Position numbers and translations under genes: made by a program
Notes under the pieces: model-generated
Told to the model about the DNA's origin: nothing
Seen by the model: only the letters and a program-made list of their open reading frames with translations
Databases searched by the model: none
In this document: in pieces, positions 1-11,640 of the stretch
How the letters are laid out: every line of letters begins with the position of its first letter
Numbering within the stretch: position 1 is the stretch's first letter
NCBI GenBank assembly: GCA_037693485.1
Contig: CM075345.1
Coordinates: forward strand, 1,195,501-1,259,500
Direction of reading: 5' to 3'
Source of the DNA: Kitagawia praeruptora
Lineage: Eukaryota; Streptophyta; Magnoliopsida; Apiales; Apiaceae
Length of the DNA: 64,000 bases

Positions 1-2268
1 TAATTATAAAACTATAATTTATTTAATATATTAGAAGAATAGGTATTCAAATTTATAGAGGAGATGAGTTCGAATTTATAGTGAAGACATATGATTAGAA
101 GTTCTATTGAAGTAGAACAAGTATTTATATGAAAATATGATTAAAAGTTCTATTAGAAGTAAAATAGGAGTTCAAATTTTATAGAGAGTAAGAGTTTGAA
201 AATATAGAAAAAACATATCAATAAAAGTTCTATTAGAAATAGAATATGTATTTGAATATATATATATATATATAGTAGATATATAATTAAATATTTTATA
301 GAAAATTAATTTTGATGATTTTCCGTAAATAACTTAGTTACATCTATATAATAGAATTGTAAGAAGTCTGAACAAGAAAGTTATGTCAATGGCAGTAATT
401 GGTTTTAAAAAGAGGGAGAAAATTTGCAACATCAGGAAGCTTACTTTTTATTTTTTATTAATTAGTAGTTTAAGTTGCTTAGTTATAGGATTTTAAGTGG
501 CTCTGATGGTTCTTAAAATTTAATTAAATGGATGTTTGGTGTGATGTTTCATGAGATATATATATATGAAGCATGATACGCGGAGTTTAGGTGGCGCTTT
601 AAGATCATTTCAATTTATTTTTTTAATTTTTTAAAATTTTAGAATTTTAAAAACTAATAAATATAAAACTATCAATTAACATATTAGAAGTAGAATAGGT
701 GTTTGAATTTATAAAGGAAAAGAGTTCGAATTTATAGCGAAGATATATGATTAGAAGTTCTATTGGAAGTAGAACAAGTATTTATAATACATATAATTAA
801 AGATTCTATCAGAAGTATAATAGAATTTCGAATTTTATAGAGAATAAGAGTTCGAATTTATAGAAAATACATATAAATAAAATTTTTATTAGAAGTATAA
901 TAGGTGTTTGAATATATAGATCAGACATATAATTAAATAATTTATAGAAAGTATGATCTTCTTAAATTATATATTTTTTATATAAGTTAATTATACTTCT
1001 ATTAGGAAAATATATTCATAAATTCAATACTATTGTCATAAACAAATTCATCGTATTTAAAAAGAAAAGAATTGATGTGTTAACATAATAAAAGAAGATT
1101 CTCATGATAAATACAGGATTATCTATAATATTAAGAAAAAATAAGATGTGTTTTCATTTTCTAAAACTCCATAAATTTTCGAAAGTTTAGAGAAAGTATA
1201 AATTGGAATTCACTCTATTTTTAAGGTTTTGATTTTAAGAAAAAAATTTTTTGTGTAAGATAAGTATCATCAATAATATGTAATGAAGTTGGAATTTCGA
1301 TCCCAAACGAAAGCGGCTCGAAACGTGTTTAACGGGAAGACGGCTCTCTATAAAAGATTGTATTAGCTATTAAAAAATCATATTAATGTTATAAATTTTA
1401 TTTTTAGGATTTCATTTTTATGGATAAACATTATCATACAAGTGATATACGTGAAAGTTAGGTTTTTGGTCTTAATGAGAGAGCGGATCAATAGTAATAA
1501 CCGCGTTTAACGAGAATCGGTTCATTAGAGAAGACGGTGGAGACGTCTTATACGATTTTTTAAAACTATATATATTTTTTCCTAGAAATCCTCCTTTATT
1601 TTAACTTTCTTTTACAAATTAATTATACGTGTATTAGAAAAATCTTAACATAAAAATTAGTATTATTCCCGTAATGAAAAGTCTTCGTATTTAATTTTTT
1701 TTTATATGTTAACATAACAGAAAGGCATTCCCATACGGAAACTATAAATAAATACAAGAATATCTATAATATATAGAAAATATAAGATGTATTTTCATCT
1801 TTTTTTTTTGCCAGAATATTTGCATCTTTTAAAATTTCATAAATATTAGAAAGTTTAAAGAATATAAAAATTGGAATTTACTTTCTTTATATAATGAAGT
1901 TAGAGTTTCGGTTCCAAGTGAGAGTGACTCGAAACGTATTTAACGGAAAGACGGCTCACTAGAAAAGATTGTATTAGCCATTAGAAATTGATACTGATGT
2001 CAATTTTTTTTTAAGGTTGGATTTTATAGATAAAAATTATTATATAAGTTTTTATAATATATGTTAAAGTTGGGATTTTGGTTTTAACGAGAAAGCGGCT
2101 CAATCGAAAACATCGTGGTTAATAAGAAATCGATTTATTAGAAAATATTATTTAATTATTAAAATTTAGTATTAATATTATGATATAACGTAGATGTGTT
2201 GAATTTTTATAAAAATATTATAAAGCCGCGCTTATAACGCCGCAGCGAAGCGCGGCTTTATCAACTAG
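1..2268 (+). repeat. AT-rich dispersed repeat family ending in a Helitron-type 3' terminus
   Basis: No coding potential is seen. The first kilobase consists of diverged short repeats (about 70-90 bp) built on phrases such as TTCTATTGAAGTAGAA and GTTCGAATTTATAG, near 30-260 and 650-960. Two diverged tandem units of roughly 630 bp follow, at about 975-1595 and 1610-2223. Each contains the same ordered landmarks: TTAATTATAC, GTTAACATAA, ATAATGAAGTT, GAAACGT.TTTAACGG and GACGGCTC. The stretch ends in a strong hairpin followed by CTAG. The same family reappears at 59781-60164, 62376-62570 and 63640-64000 in the same orientation. The 5' end is outside the window or unrecognisable, so calling the whole stretch one Helitron is an inference. 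Confidence 0.55.
2223..2268 (+). other. Helitron-like 3' terminal hairpin and CTAG end
   Basis: AAAGCCGCGCTT at 2223-2234 pairs with AAGCGCGGCTTT at 2248-2259, and CTAG follows at 2265-2268 before a T. A GC-rich hairpin shortly upstream of CTRR, with insertion next to T, is the classic Helitron 3' signature. The hairpin is far more GC-rich than its AT-rich surroundings. Confidence 0.6.
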
Positions 2269-2408
2269 TTAAATGCTAAAACATATCGATTAGAATCACT
2301 CTTTACCAATTAAACTACTAATCAAATCAACACATAATTATGGTGCAAACATGACTTCCCTTTGCGTCGTAGAATAAAACTACTCACACATATCTATTAT
2401 CTATACTA
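2269..2408. other. Spacer between two Helitron ends, with a tRNA A-box-like fragment
   Basis: On the minus strand at 2306-2317 the sequence TAGTTTAATTGG fits the tRNA A-box consensus except for T in place of C at position 4, and the flanking bases look like the 5' half of a decayed tRNA. No B box follows on that strand, so this is not a tRNA gene. Confidence 0.2.
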
Positions 2409-2800
2409 TCTATACTATTATATACTAAGCAAACAGGGGTATAATTTGGTTGTTTGATTCAACTTGGTTCAACCATCTAAAAGATAGTGACCGTTAGATA
2501 TTTAGTAAATAGATGATAGCCGTTATAGCTAATAATAAGGAATATTTCTATATTTAAATCCCTCTTCTAAAGATTCAGGGTTCGAATCCCGTCAACAACA
2601 AATTTACATTAAAATTTTATATTATTAGCTCTAATCAATACATATCATTTATTAAATAACTATTATTATTACTAATAATTTTATTATTTAATTACAAAGT
2701 TAAATTATATCCATAATAAATTATTATACTCAATTTGTTTAATCATATAATTTTAAAAATATTTAAAAGTAACTCGTGCTTTGCACGGGCTATAAGCTAG
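2409..2800 (+). mobile_element. Short non-autonomous Helitron (392 bp)
   Basis: The element starts with TCTATACTATTATATACTAA directly after an A. It ends with a hairpin (CGTGC, TTT, GCACG at about 2773-2785) followed by CTAG at 2797-2800 and then a T. This matches the plant Helitron pattern: 5' TC, 3' hairpin plus CTRR, insertion between A and T, no target-site duplication. There is no Rep/helicase, so it must be mobilised in trans if at all. It carries a tRNA T-arm-like piece at about 2577-2594 (GGGTTCGAATCCC). Confidence 0.8.
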
Positions 2801-2856
2801 TATATTTAATAGTAGAACAAGGGGTTCCGTTAGACATTTTATTCCACGTAGATCAG

Positions 2857-3111
2857 TTATAACTCTGTTGTCCCTCTGTTATCTTCTGTTGTATAACATT
2901 GCTGCAACCCTTCTACCTTCCCTTCTTCTAACATTAAGCTTGTGTCTAACGCCAGCAACCCTAACAAACATCGCATCCATTTTAGAAAGTCGATGACGAG
3001 GCTGTTTCTGCCATCATTCACGCTGGATAACTGACCCACATCTGTCTTTTCACGACCAGTGTAGAAATCAATACCGCTTCCATCAGGTAAGGATGTGTTG
3101 ATTTTTAACAA
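2857..3111 (-). other. Unidentified 84-codon open frame
   Basis: This is an open minus-strand frame of normal amino-acid composition, lying between the Helitron and the fold-back MITE. I do not recognise the product. It has no visible domain, signal peptide or membrane segment. It could be an exon of a captured gene fragment or chance. No splice sites clearly bound it. Confidence 0.15.
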
Positions 3112-3185
3112 CTGATTAGAATGGAAACATAATTGATGTTGATGATCTTTTAAGAAGTATATATATGTATATATATATATATATA

Positions 3186-3548
3186 GGCCTTTGCTCCATA
3201 CAGAACACCCTTATATAACAAACAATAAAGAACACCTTAGATCTATTAGATCCTTTGGCCCCGCCAGGGGCACCCAATACAAAAATTTATTATTTTTTAC
3301 CCTCTAGCCATCCAATAAAAAAAAGTAAAAAAATAAAATAAATTTTTTTACTGTTCATGATGACGTCATGTTGACGTCAGCAGTGACGTCATCATGAACA
3401 GTAAAAAAAATTTTATTTTTAAAATTTTTTTTTTGCCGGGTGGATAGAGGGTAAAAAAATAATAACTTTTTGTATTGGGTTCCATGACGGAACTCTTATA
3501 TTAGATTATATATGAGGTGTTCTTTATTGTTTGTATGGAGTTCAACTC
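3186..3548. mobile_element. Fold-back MITE (full-length palindrome) inserted in a TA-rich site
   Basis: The left arm (CTCCATACA at 3194-3202, then AACAATAAAGAACACCT) is repeated in inverted orientation at the right end (TGTATGGAG at 3532-3540). The complementarity continues nearly through the whole element: CCAATACAAAAA and TTTTTACCCTCTA on the left match their reverse complements on the right. The two arms meet at a perfectly symmetric centre at 3376. Both sides are flanked by TA repeats, which hides any target-site duplication. There is no coding capacity. The superfamily is not assigned. Confidence 0.7.
3351..3401. promoter_or_regulatory. Cluster of three TGACGTCA octamers at the centre of the MITE palindrome
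   Basis: TGACGTCA occurs at 3361-3368, 3372-3379 and 3384-3391, inside a 51-nt near-perfect palindrome bounded by CTGTTCATGA and its complement. In plants TGACG/ACGT octamers are binding sites for bZIP factors of the TGA type. That these copies act as sites is inference from the motif alone. Confidence 0.45.
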
Positions 3549-6285
3549 TCTCTCTCTATATATATATATATATGAACTTATATCGGATATATAGAAGATG
3601 ATTCTCTCAATATATATTTGACTTTGCATATAGGTTGTTCAGTGTAATGATTCCTCAAATCGTCAGGTAGGCAAATTTTGTCGATTAGCATCAACAACAT
3701 TTACCGTTCTTTAGTGATTCCTCGAGGTTAGATTTCTTTCTTTCCTTTTGCTAGCCAAGCCTATGAGTTTAAAATTCAAAATGATTCCAAGTGATCCATG
3801 TGTGTTGGTTGAAAAGTTCAGGTTTGTGGTGAACTTAGGGGTACACTTTCTATTCATAATTGGACTTCTGAACAATGTTCCTCATATTTATAAGCAATAG
3901 TGTGTTAGGCTTGTGATTGGTTGTAACTTTAATAAACACCATATTTGTTTTCCCCAATTATTAACATTCTTTAGATTCTTAATACATGATTTATTACAAA
4001 ATGATTCCAAGTGATCCATGTGTGTTGGTTGATAATGTTGCTGGTTATGTGTGTGTAGTTAAGTTACAAACATGCGTTCTTGATATTGTTACCCTTTCGT
4101 CATGGTTTGATGATATATTCAGTATGTTACTTGTGCTTACATAGCTATATTCTGCAGTTTACCCAACGCTCTGCAGCTTCTCACCTGTTCTCACTTCCGT
4201 CGTTACATTTGGTGCCAGCCAGTCATATCAAAGTAATTAACATACAATAATGGTGTTCCGCCAGGTACTACTCTTTTTTCCTTCTACAATCTGATTTGTT
4301 GCTTTGACATCCTATAATTTTTATTATTAAGAAATTTGGAAATTTGTCAAAATCAGTTGGATGATTTTTTTTAAGTCTGTAACTCTCTTGCTATTTTGGA
4401 ATTCCACTATGACATCTTTCACCCAAATTAAAGATTTCGGTTTTAAACAACGTTCTATTTTTAACTTTCATTGACAAATTTACATGCCTTTACCTTAATA
4501 TTGTTGTACCTTCGATCGTATTTACCTTAATATTGCTTAATGACATGTGTATGCTCTATTTTTGCTATTGAGCAATTCTTCAACTTTTTAGTACTTCTAC
4601 CAAGTGCTACCTGCTGGAACTCAATTGTTAACTCTGAATTTGTGAAGGATAGACTCCTGATGGTTTGTTTACCAGGAAATTGACAAATTATATAGAGCAA
4701 ACAAATTAGTAAGGGGAAAAAGGTAGACTACGGTTAGGTTAAGGGAACTGACAATACTTTAAAGAACAAGGTTGGAAAGAAGGTTTTGTTTAGCACACCA
4801 TACAAGTTAAGCAAATTAGTGACAAGCTAATCCATTGATTGTTATAGTAAAGGTCAGGGCTATGCAAAATTTGTTATTTGAAAGTTTACTTGCAAACCCT
4901 AGATTCAACCAACACCAAATGATTCATATAACACTCTCTAGATAGATACAAGCAAAAAATGAACAATTAATTGGAAGTGATAAAAATCAAACTACCTCTT
5001 TGCATGCTAAAAGATTGCAAGATATGCAACAAAGTGAAGTCGCTGCATGGTTTTTTGATTTATTGTAATATGTTAGTAGTTTTTAATATAGTCATATTCT
5101 GGAAACCATCAACAAGGTTTATAAGCAGATCTATAATCGTTCTGTTTTCTTTTTGTTATTACTGTATATTATTTTTGTCTATCAAATTTATATTTTCAGC
5201 CAAATTAATGACTAATTAGGTTGTTAATTATGTTATTCTACATATAAAATATAAATAGTGTTTGTGCAGTCCTCTACAATCAATTGTGTCCTAATTCCCA
5301 CTCCTCTAGCACAAGAGTTGTAAGAACTTCTGCAGAACATGAGAGCCTCTGCAAGGCACATGAAGATTCATACATAAAGTTATACATAAGTTATCCCGGC
5401 TATCATAATTACAGGTATGTTTTCTAATTAGGGTTTATGGTTTTAACAAGTATGGATAGTCCTATCAAGATAGATCTTGTCACGGGTGAAATTTTTATAG
5501 GAGGTTTAAGTTTATTGAGGAAGGCAGTTTAGGAATCTAGAAGTAGTGCTTGCCCAAGCAATAGTTAATGGAAACAAGGTTGATCGCATCGATACCTATA
5601 TGGCTTCAAGTTCACATTTTATAATGGACCATGTATTAAGAATATGAAGAATGTTAATAATTGATGAGGGGCACAAATATGATGTTTAATAAAGTCACAA
5701 CCAATCACAAGCCTAACACACTATTGTTTATTGGATCTTTGGACGTTAATTAAAATGAATGTATAAGAAAGTTGAATGTACAAGTCAGTCGTTTACATCT
5801 TTCTATTTTTGTTGCTCATATATGAGCAGTTTGCAGCATGCCTGCTATGCTGTCTTTGTTCTTACTTATGCAATCCAGTAAGCCTATTCTTTTTTCCCTT
5901 CTTCCCCGGAATTTTTAATTTTTTACTACATGTTATTACATGAGTTGTTGTCTCTTGTGATTGAATTTGGCAACGTAATGGGAATGTCCTCTGCAGTCTT
6001 TAGTATTCTGTTTTGTATCCTCATACATCATCTGGAGGTGAGATACTTACATGATTTTTTGCTTTTTCATAATTTCCTTGGTCCAAGTATATTTAAAATA
6101 TTAAAAGATACAATTGATCTCTAATGGCATAGTAAAGTATAAATCAGAATAATATTAAAAACCTATAAATAACTGAAAAAGAGGAAAAACAAACAACATA
6201 TATGTATGTATACACAAAAAGCAATCAAATTATAAGATAATATAAGATATAAATCTTAACAAAAGAAGTTGAATAGATCTGTGTG
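3549..6285. other. Non-coding stretch with an inverted repeat pair
   Basis: I see no gene here; the open frames are short and AT-driven. A diverged inverted repeat of about 110 bp joins 3895-4003 with 5613-5726 (shared core GTGTTAGGCTTGTGATTGG). A 30-bp direct repeat (core GATTCCAAGTGATCCATGTG) lies at about 3781-3811 and 4000-4030. The pyrimidine-rich tracts resemble plant intron or UTR sequence, so these may be remnants of a captured gene or of an old element. Confidence 0.4.
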
Positions 6286-6289
6286 TACT

Positions 6290-9200
6290 GTTATCCCTCT
6301 GATTCTCCGGCTTCCAATTCTAGGCAATTCTTAACTAAACGTGCAGGAACATTCGAAGAATATTGTGTACAGCAGATTGGAGCAAAAAATAATTACACTT
6401 ACAAGAGCTTTTTGTTTAGGTGAAGAGCGACAGCAGATTACAAAGGCACAACTAAGTGCAAGCCCTGAAAATGAATGCTCTAGACCGTTGCTGAGGGCAA
6501 AAGTCAAGGACTTGCCATCAATTATTAAACTGAAACCGGTGGGACTCTCCTTAAAGGACCTAAGCTGTGAACGGCCTTCTTGTATTTGCCTTGCGATACT
6601 TTCACTGGAAACCTAAATATTTCACTTTATTTAGCTAAATATCAAAGGACTGGCTGGTATGTAATCAACCATGGATCTAGTACCTTTGCTAGCATTTCCT
6701 TGTCCCCTAGTTTTTCCACAGCATCTTTTTGCGGATTGTCCAACGAAATTTCAATTTGCTTCATTCCCTGTCTTAGTAAACCACAAGCATACCTATGTAG
6801 ATTGTATATGGAGTTAATGCGCAACTATATTAGATTTATTATTTCTTTCTTTAATTTCAAAATCAATACCACCTTACCCAATGTTGATTGCAGTCTCCAT
6901 CTTATCCCCAGTTTTGATCCATATCTTGATTCCAGCCTTAGCAAGTTTGTCAATGCACTCAGGAACCTTAGGATTATGAATGGACAATAAAGTATTAACA
7001 TATTAATCAAATTTCACAGTTTTATGTGAGAATACTAGTAACACATAATGTGTGCACTTCACTTTTAATAACATGTCTTAAAGTTTGAATAGCTTATTCT
7101 TCACACCACAAACTTGATTATGAACACAATAAAGAAGCAAGTTAAATATTACCCCCTTTTGCAATTTGTCCTCAACAACTATCGCACCTAGAAGGATTAA
7201 ATTTCTTTCAATTTTATCAGCAGTTGCATCCACCAATTCATCTCGATTTGTAGCTAGAGATGTTTTGGCCATGAGGAACTCATCTGCCCATTCTTTATAC
7301 TCTTTATCATCAAGCTCACGGTATGTAACCACCAAAGTACGTAAACCTGCCTCAGCATATTGACCGATATGCACCTTTGTCTCAGCTTCAAAGCGACGCC
7401 CTTCACCCGAGAGCCTTCCAAACATTACGCTGGATAACAAAATAAGGAAAAAGTTATGTTTTGTGGAAATTACTGATGGATTAGACTGGTACTGTTTCCA
7501 TAAGTTTGTCAGCCCAGTGGAAATATAACATGTCAGCACCCTTGCTAAAGAGCATCAATCTGTTATCTTCATTCTTCACAATAATATACATTCTCTTACG
7601 AGCACTGCTGAACTCTAAGACATGAAAAAGCTCATATGACCTGAATGATGGGTAACGAAATGCTTATTAATTATCTTACAAAAATTTGATATTTGTATGG
7701 TAGTAACCTAAAATATGTTGCCTGCTATCATTTTATGTAAAGGTTTTTTACAGATTTAAATATAAACAAAACCAAACCAAACATACCCAGTATATCCCGC
7801 ACAGAACAGGGTCTGGGGAGGGTAAGATGTACGCAGACCATGCCCCTACTTTTTACGGTAGGGAGGCTGTTTCCGTGAAGACCCCCAGCTTAGTGCACAA
7901 CAGCAAAATAGTGTGTGATATTTACAAAGGTTTCATAAATTATGGTAAAGATCGCAGTCATACCTGAGCCCATGGCTTTGATCACATGGGACTTACCTAC
8001 ATGGGGGTTGTCCACTCCGTTCTCGAAACACTATGATCTAGGATGACTCCTCGTACAGATCCATGCTCTCATGGCTTTGGGCACATGGGGCTTACCTACC
8101 AGGGATTTGACTACTCCGCTCTGCAGAACACTCAAGCCTAAGATGACACCTGGCCAAGCTCCCTGCAACTGCAAAACCAGAAAACAAAAGACAAAAAACA
8201 ACAGAACCAAGACAGAAAAAACAGAAAAAACAGAGAAAAGAGAACGAAAAGACGAACTTATAAGATAAAGCTAACCGAGATAACCCCACTCTGAGGCTCT
8301 CAACAACAGAACCGCTCCCTAAAAGAGAATCCACCACTCTGATCTGGCGTCTCCAAGCGCACCTATCAGCGGTCATGGTCTCATTTAAGTTTAAGGCCTT
8401 CAGATCCAACCTAAGCTGCTCTTCCCATGACCTCCTCGGTCTGCCTCTCCTCCTCACCCCATCAACCGAAAGACTCTCGACCCTCCTCACCGGGGCTTTA
8501 TCCAGCCTCCTACGGACGTGGCCGAACCATCTCAACCTCCCTTCCCTAACTTTCACAGAAAAAGGCGTTACCTCAAGCTCGCTCCTAAAAACCACATTCG
8601 GGATTCTCTCTAACATTGTGTGCCCACAAGAACACCGCAACATCCTCATTTCAGCCGCTTCCAACTTGCTCTCGAGGGCCTTCTTCGCCGCCCAACACTC
8701 CGAACCATATAACAACGCAGGACGGATTTCCGCTCTATAGAATTTCCCTTTTAACTTTAACGGGACTTTCTTGTCGCACATCACTCCTGACGCTGCCCTC
8801 CACCTTAGCCATCCAGCCTTGATACGATGCATGACATCGGCTTCAATCTCACCGTCCTTCTGGATGATCGAATCCAAATACTTGAACTTATCCGTACGAG
8901 GGATGATCTGATCTTCAATCTTGCAGCTCTTAAATATGAAAGTTTCACAAGCATCTTCGTAGTTAATGGCACATCATGAACTATACAACTATAGGATATA
9001 CATAAGCACTTGAATCGGTAGTTGCAGTATGAAGTATATCTACATGAATTCAATATCAATTATAAAAATGCACAGTCGTATGATCTAAATAGTGAAATGT
9101 CCAGCAGTATTGTGAGGAACTTGCAATGTCCATATCCCAATAATATTTGTAATAGGAAATGTACAACTACTTTTTGAAACATTTGTTAGAGGAATTGTAT

Positions 9201-9750
9201 AACAGCTCTTGAAAACAACAGTAAGTTCCCTTTAATATTATGAATGGTAATGAGATGCAAGACATAACATACCTGTCAACCATTTTACTATTCAAACGAT
9301 CCAACTCATGCAAATATACTCTTGTCTGAGTCCTTTTGTAAAATTCAAAACGATGCTCTCGAGCACTTATGATAAAGGCAGCTTCATCCGGTGATTCAGC
9401 TTTAAACAATATATTTCCTGATTTTTTATTCACTTCCGGTATTGCAGTATGGCAGACTGCCAGTACTCTCAAGAAATTTTCTATCATGTCTGGGTGAGGT
9501 TCAGTGACCCAATTCCCATCCATAATTCGTTCATTCCTGAAGTTAAAACCCTTTATTGACTTTGATGAGCCAAACTTCAGCATCACTACTTTCTAGAAAG
9601 TCAGATAAAGTGTCACCCTCTTCAGGATGCTCGTATATTCTTCTTATGGTGAAGGCTCTTTCCACTTCTGTCATACCACGGCCATAACTAACACCTGAAA
9701 TCAAACATTTGACGAACTCCATAGAGTTGCAAGCATCACTTCCATTTTAA
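6290..9750 (-). pseudogene. P4-type ATPase (aminophospholipid flippase, ALA family) fragment
   Basis: P4-ATPases flip phospholipids across secretory and plasma membranes. This fragment covers part of the P and N domains, ordered on the minus strand. Exon A (about 9748-9273) has CNSMEF, ESPDEAAF and KRTQT. Exon B (from 7640) has LEFSSARKRM and FSKGAD. Exon C (7429-7153) has YAEAGLRTLVVTYRELDDKE and VEDKLQKG. Exon D (6966-6878) has VPECIDKL and GDKMETAINIG. Exon E (6792-6684) has YACGLLRQGMKQI. Exon F (6612-6403) has ALIIDGKSLT-like sequence and ICCRSSPKQKAL. Most GT-AG borders are intact. The lesions are a frameshift near 9590, a lost donor after KGAD (about 7540) and a damaged last acceptor. 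The DKTGT phosphorylation motif, the N-terminal half, the GDGANDV motif and the C-terminal membrane domain are absent. The closest family type is plant ALA8-12. Confidence 0.85.
7764..8929 (-). mobile_element. 5'-truncated RTE-type LINE in a flippase intron
   Basis: A minus-strand frame (about 8929 to 8092) encodes the C-terminal end of a non-LTR reverse transcriptase polyprotein: KFKYLDSIIQKDGE, HRIKAGWLRWR, GSECWA, AEMRMLR, RLRWFGHVRRR and CAWRRQI. This is the plant RTE pattern. The 3' part carries an imperfect direct repeat (about 7965-8045 and 8068-8150, both with CATGGCTTTG) and the GGGTCTGGGGAGGGTAAG block known from plant RTE/SINE tails. TTAAATAT at 7756-7763 and 8930-8937 is the likely target-site duplication. 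It lies in the intron between flippase exons A and B. The catalytic RT core and the endonuclease are missing. Confidence 0.8.
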
Positions 9751-10189
9751 CAAACCTCCTACTTAAAATAATAGAGTAATGAGCCTAGAATCAATGGCAG
9801 TAAGTGATGAGATAATGAAATGCCTGGTCATATCCTTCGTTAGTTAACTCAAACCCAAATAACATGGACTCAGAATTTGACCATTGTCTTCAACATACGA
9901 ATATATAAATCTTTCAGGCTTGAGAGACAAAGAATCTTCCCACCTTTCTCCATCTTTTCTTTTCTTTTCTTTTGACAAAATTCTCCATCTTTTCTAATTG
10001 CCCAAGTATGGACGTAAACTTGCATATTTTGCGGAATACTATAACCAATTATACAAGTTTTGTTTTGTAGATATGAGTATACACGTACCATGGCATCATC
10101 ATGAAAGAATGGGTAAAATTTCCCCGAAAAGAAGTAGTCAGAAAATATCTCATATGAGAGCCTTGAAAGACCCTAAATGACGAATGCAG
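9751..10189. other. Non-coding junction between flippase fragment and Tat-like element
   Basis: No coding exon is seen. The flippase exon with DKTGT should lie here if the gene were complete, and it does not. A pyrimidine tract (TCTTTTCTTTTC repeats) lies at about 9950-9975. The outer Tat-like sequence starts by about 10190, where GGCTTCC-type repeats begin, but no LTR edge is visible. Confidence 0.4.
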
Positions 10190-10414
10190 TAAGGAAGCCA
10201 AGGGGGCTTCCACCAGGGATCCCACCTAGGGGTACCAAGGCATCAACATGAAGGGCTCCCGCTGGAAACCCATCAATACCAAGGCCATAATGAATCTCGA
10301 GCGTATAGCCATGTTAGTGAAGGAAAGTTCCTATCCTTTGGAAGCCTAGTAGCCGGATGGATAACGCATAAGTCAGGCTTCCGGCATACTTGCGGGCTTA
10401 AAAGCAACCAGGAA

Positions 10415-11640
10415 ATGAATCCAGGCAATATGGATGAAGAATATATACCCTCCAACGGGCAACCGAACCCATTTATTGTTGAAAGGCTGAGCAAAGCCTG
10501 GGAGGCAGATGGACCACCACTCCCCAGGTTCTATGCAACGAGTGGCAGCCCCGAATATGATGGCAGCTCTGACCCGGTAGAATACCTACATCATTTTAAT
10601 GCAAGAATGGAGGCAAATCATGTGGAGGAATCTGCAAAGTGCAAGATGTTGGCTGCAACCCTTAGTGGAAATGCTCGCTTGTGGTTTGAGCAGCTTCCAG
10701 TGAAATATCCAGAATCATGGGAACAGATGGGAGAGCAATTCGTAACACGCTTTCAAGCTCCAGCAATATTCATGCCAATTGAAGAAGCACTAGCAAGTAT
10801 TAAACAAAGGAATGGTGAATCTTTAATAGCGTATATCCATCGAATTAATGGTGAAGTTTCCAAAACAAAGAAGACACTCGAAGAAATGTTCCGAGGCTTC
10901 CTTATGGCAGGAATCAAGACGAATAGCCGATTTCTGAGGGAACTCAAAAAATGTGAACCGAAACCTCTATCTGATGTCTGTTCTTTGGCAAAAACAAAAG
11001 AGAAGAAAGGAAGGTCCAATAAGGAGCTTGCAAAGGCCTTTGGGGGTACAGGACCAGGAAGTGGATGCTTGGGAAAATGAAGCAAGATTTCCAGCACCAA
11101 AGATGGAACCCCTACAAAAATAATTCGGGGAGACGCAATTTCCTGTATAAGGAACCTCGAAACAAACATGAGTTTACCCCTACAGATATAAGTCCTACTA
11201 AAGCTAAAGCGCAATGCGGAAGCCAAGCCCCGTCAAAGAACTCTTGTTATAGGTTCAAAAGGTACACTCCTTTAAAGGCCCCTATAGAACACATCTACGA
11301 GGTGATGAAGATGCAATCCTTCAAATTGCCTCCTCAATAGAACCGGCTAAGCGGGCCATACCCTGAGAAATACTGTGCATTCCATGGTGCTTATGGGCAC
11401 GAGACTTCTATTTGTGGCCACCTTAGGGATCATATCGAGAAGCTGGTCAGAAAAGGATATCTACGTGAATTTGTTGCCTCAACGTTGGAAGCACCCGAGA
11501 AGAACAGAACTGATCATACTGAGGTCGAGAAAATCTGAGAAACTGAAAAGGGTTACTATCCCAGAAGCCCTAGCAAAGAGGCTACAGATGGTAATAATAA
11601 AGGGGCTAGCTCCAAAGAAGAGAAGCATGTAGGGGTGCCC
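10415..11640 (+). pseudogene. gag: gag remnant of the outer Tat-like element
   Basis: The first frame (10415-11080) carries a Ty3/gypsy gag domain: PEYDGSSDPVEYLHHFNARM, then LSGNARLWFEQLP and RFQAP...IKQRNGESL. A second frame (from about 11065) continues with RFKRYTPLKAP. After an in-frame stop at 11338-11340 comes a zinc-finger-like YCAFHGAYGHE...C at about 11371-11412 and KLVRKGYLREFV, a layout typical of Tat-lineage gag C-termini. There is at least one frameshift (near 11070), a stop at 11338 and more stops after about 11535. From 11640 the sequence becomes short GC-rich repeats (GGTAGCCCTG, GGAAGCCCTG). No pol follows. Confidence 0.8.

Noticed and set aside
2560..2600. tRNA gene
   Set aside because: Only the T-arm half is present; there is no acceptor stem or D-arm in register on the same strand.
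8071..8740. Plus-strand frames opposite the LINE
   Set aside because: They are shadows of the minus-strand LINE coding sequence, which has clear family motifs.
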